Shown here one piece after another: positions 17,424-25,541 of a DNA stretch of 64,000 nt. A program made the translations under genes and the position numbers. This stretch comes from CALBZH01 sp964538515. GTDB lineage: Bacteria; Desulfobacterota; Syntrophobacteria; Syntrophobacterales; Syntrophobacteraceae. The notes under the pieces are model-generated. The model saw only the letters and a program-made list of their open reading frames with translations. It was not told where the DNA came from and did no database searches. The first letter of the stretch is position 1, and the number at the start of each line of letters is the position of its first letter. Where the stretch lies: contig CAZIEW010000019.1 in NCBI GenBank assembly GCA_964538515.1, positions 6,563-70,562 on the forward strand, written 5' to 3'.

Positions 17424-18220
17424 GATTCAAGAGTCTCGCCGCCCTCAAACGCCCCGAGCTTCGCGAAATTGTTCTGGGAGCACTCCCCCGATATATCCGG
17501 ATGGCCCGTTACGCCGAGGAGAAGGCATCCAAGATCAACGAGCTGGTTCGCACCCTGCACGGGGAAAGTCTGGAATGGTACGGTTTTACGCTCGCGAGCC
17601 CGGAAGCGCCGGATCTCATCGCGGACATCGGACTGCCACAAAACGACCTGAACCTGAAAGTTTACACCGCTTTGAGCCCGGAGCGGATCGCGGCATTCCA
17701 GGAAGCCCTGCCGAGCACGCGGATCATCAACGGCTGGATCCACTCCCACGGCGAGCTCGCCTACAAGCACTTCTCCCGGATGGATGAAGCGAACCATCGC
17801 GTGGTCATGGACTTCGTCGCCGCAGGCTTGCGAGTCCCCATCGCCAAGCGGGAGGTCGCCGTCAAGGACCTCGTCTTTCTCGTGAAAGATCGCTTCGCCG
17901 ACGAGGACCTGGCAGCCGGCAGCGTCAGTCTCATCACCGATACCCCGATTCGCGAGGCGACGATCATGGAGACCGTCTACGGGAGTTTTTGTTATGCCGT
18001 GGTCGTCGGCGATGACGGCTGGCGCGAGCAGGAGATTCACACCCGGGAATACGGAGTGCTTTCCGGCCAGGCACGCCTGAGCAGTCAGGCAGCGGAAGTC
18101 TGCCTGGTGGATACGGGAGCCGTCTTGAGCCCGTCGGATCTCGTCGCCCTGAGGAGCGAAGTGGAAAGGAAGATCCGACCCAACACGAACCCTCCGGTCG
18201 AAATGATGGAGCGCTTGTAG
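17420..18220 (+). CDS. JAB/JAMM-type (MPN) metallopeptidase
   Basis: The start codon overlaps the ClpX-like stop (ATGA). The 266-residue protein contains the zinc-binding pattern WIHSHGELAYKHFSRMDEAN: His108, His110, Ser119 and Asp122, with Glu52 (SLEWYGF) as the upstream catalytic Glu. The gap between the second His and Ser is eight residues rather than the usual seven. JAMM enzymes hydrolyse isopeptide bonds after the Gly-Gly of ubiquitin-like proteins or trim their precursors. Here the likely job is removing the ARR tail of the modifier and reversing conjugation. The last 80 residues are unassigned. Confidence 0.82.
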   Translation: MRFKSLAALKRPELREIVLGALPRYIRMARYAEEKASKINELVRTLHGESLEWYGFTLASPEAPDLIADIGLPQNDLNLKVYTALSPERIAAFQEALPSTRIINGWIHSHGELAYKHFSRMDEANHRVVMDFVAAGLRVPIAKREVAVKDLVFLVKDRFADEDLAAGSVSLITDTPIREATIMETVYGSFCYAVVVGDDGWREQEIHTREYGVLSGQARLSSQAAEVCLVDTGAVLSPSDLVALRSEVERKIRPNTNPPVEMMERL

Positions 18221-18384
18221 CCTGGGAAAGCCGGCTGCCTGCTTCACCCGATTGCGTGCGCTTCATGGAGGCGTTGTCGTCAATGCAAGGCTGCGATGCT
18301 ATAATGCGCTCAATGGGGCGATTTCGGGAGAACCGGCTGAAGCCCCACAACGATGAGCTCCATTCGACCTATGGAGGACGGATC

Positions 18385-18549
18385 ATGGCGGTTGAATCCA
18401 ATAGCTGCTCCTTTCATGGACAGCGTTACCCCGACGGAATGGAGATTTGCGACGACGAAATGAGCTTCGGAAATTGCTGGGTGTGTGCTGGAGGTGAGCT
18501 TGAATACCAGCCTCATTTTATCACGGCGAACTATCCGGAGCGGCTGTAG
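18385..18549 (+). CDS. Very small Cys-rich protein
   Basis: ATG 18385 has GGAGG seven bases upstream. The 54-residue product has the pattern CSFHGQRYPDGMEICDD and then CWVCAGGELEY: Cys-x2-His and CxxC are spaced as a possible single zinc site. An upstream extension of the frame (from 18256) has poorer sequence. It follows the JAB gene by 164 bases on the same strand and precedes the amidoligase. It may be a zinc-binding adaptor or a peptide substrate of the amide-forming enzymes downstream; neither can be shown. Confidence 0.6.
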   Translation: MAVESNSCSFHGQRYPDGMEICDDEMSFGNCWVCAGGELEYQPHFITANYPERL

Positions 18550-18927
18550 CGCGAAGCAAATGTCCCTTGATGGATAAATGAATGGCGGAGAGGCGGCGGT
18601 GCGGGGCATCCCGGGGCCGCCTCCCCTTGACTCTCACAGAAACAAGGAAAGGATTATTGCCGGCAGCATCAGGCGGGCATTCTTGCTCGAGCAGGCTGCC
18701 GGGTTCCATGCACGGAGGGCTCTTCCCTGCACCACGACCGAGTACCTGCACTCCACCTCCTCTTCAACGGCTCACGATCTTCAGTGCCTCTGTGCCGTGA
18801 ACGGAAGAAGACACTCCAGTCGTCGAAGTCATGAAGCTGCGCTTCCCCATCTTGATTTGCAGTCACCAGATCGGATGTCGACCAAGCCGACACCCATATT
18901 GAGCTGCATGCTGACGAGGAGGGAGAC
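18550..18927 (+). other. Intergenic region before the amidoligase gene
   Basis: No convincing gene; the open frames here are low-complexity. It separates the ubiquitin-like block from the amidoligase block, and may carry a separate promoter, though no clear one is visible. GC content is lower toward the right end. Confidence 0.4.
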
Positions 18928-19902
18928 ATGGAAAGGTCTCAGGAGCTGGTGTCAAGGCTGAAGCAGAAATACCCCATGCTGCACACCTTTACGGACCGCC
19001 CCTTCGGGATTGAGATCGAGTTTTTTGGACTCCAATACTATATCCTGCCGCCCGACAATGGCATCATCAAGCCACACAACATTCATTCGAAGGCAAAAGA
19101 CGGCAGAGAGTTCACGCAGCTGCTGAGCGACTATAAGCTGAGCCTGGGGGCCGATAAGGATTCCTGGCACCTCGAAGAGGACTCGTCCATCGTTCATCGG
19201 GGGGGTGTGGAACTGATCAGCCCGATTCTCCGCGGCATGGATGGACTGATCGAAGCGTATCGGTTTTTCCAGCTGCTTCGGGATGTCCGTCGTGTCAACA
19301 TTGATTATTCTTGCGGCTTTCACGTTCACCACGGTGTTGATCGTCATGTGTATCAATGTGAGCAATTGAAGGAGCTGGTGAGGATTATCTACGCGATTGA
19401 AGATTATGTCTATCTGTTGATTGGTGAAAACAGATTCGCCAAAGAGACCTGTCGTCCCATGGACTTAGACATAAAAGATTTTCAGCAATTAAAAGAATGT
19501 GGCGATGAATGTATTACGCATGGATGTCAAATAAAAAGGCTCTGGTATTCATCCGATAATCGTTACGATCCAGACTGTAATCGTTCCGATCGCTATGATA
19601 TGACTCGCTATCATGGTTTAAATCTTCATTCCTATTGGTACCGATCGACAATTGAATTCAGGTATCACTCCGCTGTCCTAGATGCGGTCGATGAAGCCAT
19701 GCAGTGGATCATATTTACCCAGTTCCTGGTGGAGCTCAGCGCCGGAAATGTTCCGATCATCGATTACCACTTGACTACAAATAAGTGGATGAAAACCATG
19801 TACAAGGTTTATTTGGCCTTCGGTCACATGAATCGAATCAGAGGTTGGCATCCGGGCAAAGCTGTTGTATCAAAAGAGCCGGCTGAGCGACAGGCGCTCT
19901 AG
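18928..19902 (+). CDS. Putative amidoligase (glutamine-synthetase-like fold)
   Basis: The 324-residue protein fits the Amidoligase_2 pattern: RPFGIEIEFFGLQYY (Glu29 and Glu31 metal ligands), DSWHLEEDSSIVHRGGVELI, GVELISPILRG, then CGFHVHHGVD and the late STIEFRYHSA. These enzymes are ATP-dependent COOH-NH2 ligases that form amide bonds on peptides or proteins. The two downstream class II glutamine amidotransferases could supply ammonia or act on gamma-glutamyl donors. Bases about 19400-19680 are notably AT-rich. ATG at 18928 is preceded by GGAGG at six bases. Confidence 0.82.
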   Translation: MERSQELVSRLKQKYPMLHTFTDRPFGIEIEFFGLQYYILPPDNGIIKPHNIHSKAKDGREFTQLLSDYKLSLGADKDSWHLEEDSSIVHRGGVELISPILRGMDGLIEAYRFFQLLRDVRRVNIDYSCGFHVHHGVDRHVYQCEQLKELVRIIYAIEDYVYLLIGENRFAKETCRPMDLDIKDFQQLKECGDECITHGCQIKRLWYSSDNRYDPDCNRSDRYDMTRYHGLNLHSYWYRSTIEFRYHSAVLDAVDEAMQWIIFTQFLVELSAGNVPIIDYHLTTNKWMKTMYKVYLAFGHMNRIRGWHPGKAVVSKEPAERQAL

Positions 19903-19978
19903 CCGCAAGAGCTGGATCCGGCAATGAGTCACTGGCCGGGGCATGGAAACGGGATTCAACGTGGGGGACCAACGGGGA

Positions 19979-20737
19979 ATGTGTGATATCTTTGCACTGT
20001 CGGCGGGGGTAAACTATACGGCTCAGCAGTATTTGCCCATTTTCGCCGAAAAGGGCAAACGGAACATGAGCGGCTGGGGGATCGGTTTTTACCGGGACAA
20101 CCGCGCCTTTGTGGAGCGGTCTTCGGAAAGGGTTTATGACGGCGACCAGGTACACGAGAGCTTCCAGAGGCTGGCGCGGGTGGTCGACAGCCGGATCATC
20201 GTCTCGCACATCAGCTGCCCCTTGAGCGGAGGAAGTCATGCCGCGCACAACCACCCGTTCACGCTTCCTTTTTTGGACCATGAGTGGCTCTTCGTTCACG
20301 TCGGTATCGTAGAACGGATCGATGCCTACCAGACTCAGAATGAGCCCAGGATCAACGTTGAGACGTATCCCGCCAGGATTTTCGAGTATCTGAGGGATCA
20401 GCTGGTTTCCTATCTGCGGTATACCCCTTACTCGAGCCTCGGGCGGTGCCTGGTGAAGAGCATCCGGACGATGATCTCGGAGTATCCGGGACGGTACTCC
20501 TTCTTTCTGGCCAACGAGTCCATGGTGTTCGGATTCTCCAATTTTAGACAGCTGATGGTGCTGCGGGAATTGGAGAGCTTCGGGAACAGCCTGGTGATCA
20601 CATCCATCAAGGAGGGACTGAGCAACAAAGAATGGACCGCGATCGAACCGGAGAAGGGCTCGGTTGGAAAGCTGATCGCCGTCGCCGGACCCGATATCTT
20701 GTATTTGGGGGATGTGCCCGAGAGCTCCCTGATCTAG
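19979..20737 (+). CDS. Class II glutamine amidotransferase-like protein, paralog 1 (degenerate site)
   Basis: I chose ATG 19979 because the protein then starts MCDIFALSAG, giving the Cys2 nucleophile expected after Met removal. The 252-residue product follows the Ntn fold of GATase type II: SGWGIGFY, then HNHPF and WLFVHVG. Compared with its neighbour at 20851 it has Ser79 for Arg79 and Val108 for the Asn of HNG, two positions that bind glutamine or form the oxyanion hole. It may therefore bind but not hydrolyse glutamine, or use another substrate. It lies 76 bases after the amidoligase. Confidence 0.82.
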   Translation: MCDIFALSAGVNYTAQQYLPIFAEKGKRNMSGWGIGFYRDNRAFVERSSERVYDGDQVHESFQRLARVVDSRIIVSHISCPLSGGSHAAHNHPFTLPFLDHEWLFVHVGIVERIDAYQTQNEPRINVETYPARIFEYLRDQLVSYLRYTPYSSLGRCLVKSIRTMISEYPGRYSFFLANESMVFGFSNFRQLMVLRELESFGNSLVITSIKEGLSNKEWTAIEPEKGSVGKLIAVAGPDILYLGDVPESSLI

Positions 20738-20850
20738 CCTTGTCATTTGGAGCGCTCGTACCCTGCAACGGAGCACAACACGACCTCTCGCAGAGCCCGG
20801 ACACGAATGAAACCGCTTCTTATCAACACTTCGGGTGGAAATGACCTCTC

Positions 20851-21600
20851 ATGTGCGACCTATTTGCTCTGTCTGCCGCGACCAATTACGCTGCGCCGAA
20901 GTCCCTGCCGCTCTTCGCGTCCAAGGCGGGAAGAAACATGGACGGATGGGGAATCGGCTACTTCAAGAGAGGCCAGGCCTACGTCGAGAAATCGGCTGCC
21001 CGGGCCTACTACGAAGGGCGATTCCATGATGGCTTCCAGCGGCTTACCCGCGTCATCGCCAGCAAGTTCATCATAGCCCACGTCCGTCTGAGGACGAGTG
21101 GCCCCATCGACGAGTGCCACGCGCATCCTTTTGTCGCCCGCCTGAACGGACAAGACTGGATCTTCGCTCACAACGGAAAAGCTCCCTCGATCGAGTCCTA
21201 CCGCGGCAAGACCGTTCAACTGGACGAAGCCGTCAGCGATTCGGCCCGTGCCTTTGAGTACATCCTGGACGGCATCACAGCTCGCTACCAGAGAGAACGG
21301 CCTACTTCCAGCCTCTTTTCGGCCGTCATGGACACGTCCAAGCAGCTGGTCGAGGAATACCCGGGCTCCTACAACTACCTGCTGACCAATGGCTGGGTGT
21401 TGTTTGTGTTCAGCAATCACCGCCAACTGCTCCTGCTCAAGGAGAGTCAAAACCTGGAGGGGGGACTGCTGCTGACGACGGTGGAGCGTGGCTTGAGCGG
21501 CGAAAACTGGGCGAGGGTTTCCCGGAGCTCCGACTCGAAGGGGCTTCTCCTGGCCATCGTCGGCAGCGATATTGTGCTGATGGAGCAAATTCAAGCCTGA
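20851..21600 (+). CDS. Class II glutamine amidotransferase-like protein, paralog 2
   Basis: The 249-residue protein starts MCDLFALSAA, with Cys2 as nucleophile, and keeps DGWGIGYF, IIAHVRLRTSGP (Arg79), CHAHPF and WIFAHNG (Asn108), so the glutaminase site looks complete. It resembles the YafJ/GATase_6 group. Together with the amidoligase it would form an ammonia- or glutamyl-transfer module. It is a paralog of the gene ending 113 bases upstream; similarity runs the full length. It is the last plus-strand gene of the locus; the next gene is convergent. Confidence 0.9.
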   Translation: MCDLFALSAATNYAAPKSLPLFASKAGRNMDGWGIGYFKRGQAYVEKSAARAYYEGRFHDGFQRLTRVIASKFIIAHVRLRTSGPIDECHAHPFVARLNGQDWIFAHNGKAPSIESYRGKTVQLDEAVSDSARAFEYILDGITARYQRERPTSSLFSAVMDTSKQLVEEYPGSYNYLLTNGWVLFVFSNHRQLLLLKESQNLEGGLLLTTVERGLSGENWARVSRSSDSKGLLLAIVGSDIVLMEQIQA

Positions 21601-21631
21601 CGACAAGAGGCTCCCTCGACCCTTCCACAAG

Positions 21632-23272
21632 TCATTCATGCTCCTTTCCGGCATACCTCTCGGGGCTCTTGTCGAACTGGCTCAGGCATCTGGTGGAGCA
21701 GAAGTAATACGCCGTGCCTTTGTAGATGCGGACGAGCTTCTCAGCTGTCGCTTTCTTTTCTTGGACGAGCATCCTGCAAACGACATCTTGGACAAGCCCC
21801 TCCGGCATCTTCATCTTTGCCGGCATACGGGCGCGCGCTGCAGGTCTGGCCGCAGGCTCCGGGGGCAGCGGAGGATGCTCCTGCTCGAACTTGGCCTTGC
21901 ACTGAGCAGAGCTGAAGTAACACGTCGTGCGGTCAAGCTGGGTCGTCAGTCCCGCTGCCTTCGCATTTTGAGGATAGACCTCCTCGCCGCACACTGGATC
22001 GATTTCAGGCGACCCGTACAGCCCCTGTGCTGCCAGCTTCATCCGGCTTTCCGAATCAATGAGAAAATTCCCCGAAGTGACGATCCGCTCACCGGCCATG
22101 AGCCCCCTGACGATCTGAATCCGATCGTCGAATCGCCAGCCCGTCTCGACGACACGAGGCTCGAAATGGCCTTCCCCGCGATCGACGAACACCGTCTTCC
22201 GAATTCCCGAATCGAGGACCGCGTCTGCCGAAACCGCTACGGCGGGAGGTAAGTGGACGAGGATCTCGGCATCCACAATCGTATCGGAACGCAGCACGTT
22301 CTCCGGATTGTCCACCTCGAGGCGCACCTTAAGAGTGCGCGTGGAAGAATCGAACTCGGGAGGAACATGAGACACCTTGGCATCAAATGCTTCGCCCCGA
22401 TGGGGGAGGACCACCCTGGCGCTCGTTCCAGGTCGGATGTAGCGGGCATCGCGCTCGAAGACATCCGCGATGACCCACACCCGGCTGAGATCGGCGACGC
22501 GGAACAGCTCCATGCCCCTGTCGAGCTTCAGCCCCGGCGACACGTTCCGCGCAAGGACCACGCCATCGAGCGGCGATAGGATCTGAATGCTTGGAGGGAC
22601 CGTCCGAGTGCGCCCGATCTCCTGGATTTGTCGGATAGACATTCCCAGATTCTCCAGCTGCTCGATGCGCTGTTGCACGTTGGAGACCCCGGCGGGGCCC
22701 GCCTCGGCTTCCACCGACCCGGCCGCCTCGCTCTGCCGGATGCGGTCCATGCCGCCGAGGTTCAAAATGTAGATATGGATCAGCGAAAGCGCGTTGGGTG
22801 CCGAAAAGGTGGCGAGCAGCTGATCTTTCGTGACAAAATCTCCCGTCGTGACCTCCGAAACCTCGCGAATGAATCCTTCGATCCCGGCATTGACTTTGAG
22901 GACTTTTCGCTCGTCAGGGGCTACTCGGCCGATGGTGCGGACTACGTAGGCGCTGGAAGTCTCCTCAACCGCGCTTATGCGCACACCGAGGAACTGCTGT
23001 CGTTGGGGGCTAATTGAGACGGAGCCTGGAGATGCGCCATCCCCCGGGACCTTTTCCTCGTCCGCGTAGACGGGCTCCATCGGCATGCCGCAGGGAGCTA
23101 GCCCCGGTTTATCGGAGGTGTGCGAGGGATTCATTGGATCCACGTAATACAGGACCTTCCGCTCAGTCGCGGAATCAGTCCTGGCGACCGCCCGCTGACT
23201 GGTCCAGGAGACAGCCGGGAGCATCCCGACGGTCGACATCACGAGCAAGATGGCAATTCCAGCTTTTCTCAT
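21632..23272 (-). CDS. CusB-like efflux adaptor with metal-binding and two YHS domains
   Basis: The 546-residue secreted protein (signal peptide MRKAGIAILLVMSTVGMLPA) begins with a heavy-metal-binding domain YYVDPMNPSHTSDKPGLAPC...GMPMEPVY, followed by a HlyD/CusB-type adaptor (barrel and lipoyl parts, e.g. FIREVSEVTTGDFVTK, SPLDGVVLARNVSPG). It ends with two YHS-type Cys motifs: IDPVCGEEVYP...CYFSSAQCKAKFE and DVVCRMLVQEK...YYFCSTRCLSQFD. Such adaptors link an inner-membrane RND pump to an outer-membrane channel for Cu/Ag export. No CusA or CusC gene is adjacent, so it is an orphan here. Confidence 0.9.
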   Translation of the reverse strand: MRKAGIAILLVMSTVGMLPAVSWTSQRAVARTDSATERKVLYYVDPMNPSHTSDKPGLAPCGMPMEPVYADEEKVPGDGASPGSVSISPQRQQFLGVRISAVEETSSAYVVRTIGRVAPDERKVLKVNAGIEGFIREVSEVTTGDFVTKDQLLATFSAPNALSLIHIYILNLGGMDRIRQSEAAGSVEAEAGPAGVSNVQQRIEQLENLGMSIRQIQEIGRTRTVPPSIQILSPLDGVVLARNVSPGLKLDRGMELFRVADLSRVWVIADVFERDARYIRPGTSARVVLPHRGEAFDAKVSHVPPEFDSSTRTLKVRLEVDNPENVLRSDTIVDAEILVHLPPAVAVSADAVLDSGIRKTVFVDRGEGHFEPRVVETGWRFDDRIQIVRGLMAGERIVTSGNFLIDSESRMKLAAQGLYGSPEIDPVCGEEVYPQNAKAAGLTTQLDRTTCYFSSAQCKAKFEQEHPPLPPEPAARPAARARMPAKMKMPEGLVQDVVCRMLVQEKKATAEKLVRIYKGTAYYFCSTRCLSQFDKSPERYAGKEHE

Positions 23273-23689
23273 GGATGCACCTCTCTCCCGGATTCAGATC
23301 GCGAAACCGAATTACTTAAATTCATTGCAAGGATTTTTCATGTCGCCTTCAGACTCCGCCCAGCTCAATAATCCGAAGACGAATTCGAAAAACTTCGAAT
23401 GTCGGCTCAGGCCAATCGGTAACCCGTTCACCGATCCGATCAAGCACGTAGTAGTGCTCCGTCAAAGAAGTTATGCCGGGCAAGAGCCCCCACTCCTCTC
23501 GAGGGGGGAATCAAAGGGGTGTACCTTGCAAAACGAAGTTGACAGAGCACAACGTGTCGTTATCTGACCGGAGCCTCTGGGAAAGACAATGTGCTCGGCT
23601 GGGGGATTGTGGATTGGGAGGCTTTTCTCGCGCGACAGGGGGGCGGAAATCCGTCCCCCTGCCGGATGCACTGGATTTTTTCGTTCTCG
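23273..23689. other. Intergenic region upstream of the CusB-like gene
   Basis: No gene is seen in these 417 bases between two minus-strand genes. It contains one copy of the TTCGAA-N4-TTCGAA element at 23384-23399. A good sigma-54 promoter between that site and the CusB-like start is not evident; only a TTGCA-like -12 element near 23325-23329 is present on the minus strand. Confidence 0.5.
23384..23399. promoter_or_regulatory. TTCGAA-N4-TTCGAA element, copy A
   Basis: TTCGAA-AAAC-TTCGAA. Both half-sites are perfect six-base palindromes, spaced by four. It is about 112 bases upstream of the CusB-like start codon. It matches the elements at 25201 and 29281, which lie ahead of sigma-54 promoters. 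Confidence 0.55.
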
Positions 23690-24589
23690 TTACCAAGGAC
23701 CCTTGACAAACGCGAGCGTATGCAGGTCATCGACGGTTGGTCCGAGATCCGTCACGGTTCCCGCCAGGGGGTCGACCACCTCGATGGTGGCTGGTCGTGG
23801 TGCGGGAGAGGCGTTGTCGAAGTTAAGCCCGTAATAGAGGTTGGTGCCCGGGCGAAAGTCCCCGAGGGCAGCCGGCGTTGGAGGGCTCAAGAGTATGGAG
23901 GAGAACTTCCTTCCATTGAACGGATTGAGGACGTAGGCAGTTTGCGTTTGACTTCCGTCTGCCTGGAAACGCGGGGCGTCTATATTCCACAGAAGGTTGA
24001 ACTCTCCGAAAGCTACTCCATTCTGGGACGTATTGATCCCCGTATCGGGGAATTCCGTCGCGATGCCCGTGCGCTGATCGATCCGCACGTAGGTATCGGG
24101 CGGGGGGAATTCGTCGTACCAGGCAACCATATGCCCGAAGGGATCCACCGCAATGGAATGGATCGGGGACGGGGCACCGGGAAGTCCGAAGTTGGCGACA
24201 GTCGGGTCAACGGGCTTGCCACGTCCCGTAAAGGGATTGATGGTGATCAACCCATGAAACTTCTGGTCTCCGATGGCCGTCGAGGCGTAAAGCCTCCCGG
24301 ACGTGGCGTCCCAGGCCAGCCCATTCACCGTATAGCCCACCGGCCCAATTCCTTTTAACAGTCTTCCCGTATTCGGATTAACCAGCACCAGGGTGCTCGT
24401 TTGCGTGCACGGCCCCCCCTGAACAACGTTATCGCACGCTCCAGTCGTGCCGAAGAGTATAGGGAACTTGGCCGGCAGGCCCAACGCGGATGCAACCGAG
24501 AGACTTTGCGCGGACACCGCTTGGACGAATCCCACCAGGCTCACCATGACCATGACCAACACCAACAGAGACCTGTATCGATTTCTCAT
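23690..24589 (-). CDS. Secreted beta-propeller-like protein
   Basis: The 299-residue protein has a signal peptide (LLVLVMVMVSLVGFVQAVSA). The mature part repeats a propeller-blade pattern: LVLVNPNTGRLLKGIGPVGY, GLITINPFTGRGKPVD, AYVLNPFNGRKF, and IEVVDPLAGTVTDLG. Each places a 'NP-TG' turn after a beta strand, as in DUF4394 or NHL/YncE-like sensors. No catalytic site is seen. It follows the response regulator by 44 bases and is probably on the same sigma-54 transcript. Its function in the exterior is unknown. Confidence 0.75.
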   Translation of the reverse strand: MRNRYRSLLVLVMVMVSLVGFVQAVSAQSLSVASALGLPAKFPILFGTTGACDNVVQGGPCTQTSTLVLVNPNTGRLLKGIGPVGYTVNGLAWDATSGRLYASTAIGDQKFHGLITINPFTGRGKPVDPTVANFGLPGAPSPIHSIAVDPFGHMVAWYDEFPPPDTYVRIDQRTGIATEFPDTGINTSQNGVAFGEFNLLWNIDAPRFQADGSQTQTAYVLNPFNGRKFSSILLSPPTPAALGDFRPGTNLYYGLNFDNASPAPRPATIEVVDPLAGTVTDLGPTVDDLHTLAFVKGPW

Positions 24590-24633
24590 CTCACCCTCCC
24601 TTTTGCCTGATTAGGTGATCTCGTTTCACACGA

Positions 24634-25020
24634 TCAACGGGATCGTGTCATTTGGACAAGGCAATCTTCAACACTTGCTGGGGTCAGGGGCTTTTCGATG
24701 ACGGCATCGACGCCGAGCTCACGGAGGTCGGCCGAGACAAAGGTCTCTTTGGGGCCCGTCATGAGCACCCTCCTGGCTGTCGGGCAGCAGGCTCCCGAGA
24801 ACCTGAGAAACTCCGCGCACTCTGTGTTTGGAAGAGTCAGATCGCAGAAAATGAGGTCAAAGTCCTCCCTTTCGAGCGCCTCAATCCCTTCCCTCGCCGT
24901 ACGGCACGCCTTGAGCACGCACTCCTTCGCTTCCAAGAAGGAAGCCATCGCGGTCCTCACAAGCTCGTCGCCTTCCACCAGCAAGATTCTTTTGCTCTGC
25001 TTCTCAAATGCCGCAGCCAT
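24634..25020 (-). CDS. Stand-alone response-regulator receiver domain protein
   Basis: The 128-residue protein is a single receiver (CheY-like) domain: KRILLVEGDELVRTAMASFL, phosphoacceptor Asp in DLIFCDLTLP, Thr-Gly in VLMTGPKE, and Lys in VIEKPLTP. The acidic pair is Glu-Gly-Asp rather than a plain double acid. With no output domain it may act by protein contact, or relay phosphate to the kinase or NtrC-type regulator encoded on the other strand. A strong sigma-54 promoter match at 25080-25095 lies about 60 bases before the start, with a TTCGAA element further upstream. Confidence 0.9.
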   Translation of the reverse strand: MAAAFEKQSKRILLVEGDELVRTAMASFLEAKECVLKACRTAREGIEALEREDFDLIFCDLTLPNTECAEFLRFSGACCPTARRVLMTGPKETFVSADLRELGVDAVIEKPLTPASVEDCLVQMTRSR

Positions 25021-25079
25021 TGGCTCACGCCTCCATTCCCGGAAACAAGCGCGTTCGGACCCCGTTCGTTTTTGAGCAG

Positions 25080-25095
25080 AGCAATCCCTGTGCCT
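25080..25095 (-). promoter_or_regulatory. Sigma-54 promoter of the receiver gene
   Basis: On the minus strand the sequence reads AGGCACAGGGATTGCT, matching the -24/-12 consensus TGGCACA-N4-TTGCT at every conserved position except the first base. GG and GC have the required spacing. The start codon of the receiver gene is 60 bases downstream. Confidence 0.75.
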
Positions 25096-25200
25096 TTCAC
25101 AGATATCTGAAAAGCTCCAGTAAATTCAATGTATTGAGCCTCACCTAGTTTTTCTGGACCCGTGCCCGGCCCTCGCTCCTTCCAAAATTTCAAATTGGAG

Positions 25201-25216
25201 TTCGAAAAAATTCGAA
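25201..25216. promoter_or_regulatory. TTCGAA-N4-TTCGAA element, copy B (likely activator site)
   Basis: TTCGAA-AAAA-TTCGAA. It lies 105 bases from the sigma-54 promoter at 25080-25095, a normal distance for an enhancer-type site of an NtrC-family activator, and between divergent receiver and kinase genes. Confidence 0.65.
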
Positions 25217-25541
25217 ACGGAAAGGAGCTCAGCGGAAAAACGCACAGGGTGCTTGCCCTATTGGGCCTCCTTCCGTAAACCGAGGAGGCATACGTAAGTC
25301 TTTCTTGGGGGTCGCTCAGCCAGGAGTCCCTTGTAAATAAGGTTAGGTGCACCTAATATGGAAGCAGGGATTACCATGAGGGATCCCCGGAAGAAACCTC
25401 ATGATGCGTCGGGCCTTTCCGTCACCGTTTCTGGCAAAGTCCCCTGACATGAGGCTCGGGAGAGCGTTAAGAGCATTGGGGCGGCTCGAGGAGTCGCGTG
25501 GAGGGCATCGAGCGTGCTCCGGAGAACGAGGGGAGCTACCC

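Noticed and set aside
22750..22830. Peptide LSLIHI in the CusB-like protein, which resembles the translated Nextera adapter
   Set aside because: The underlying bases read CTTTCGCTGATCCATATC on the coding strand, not the adapter sequence, so it is coincidence and not contamination.
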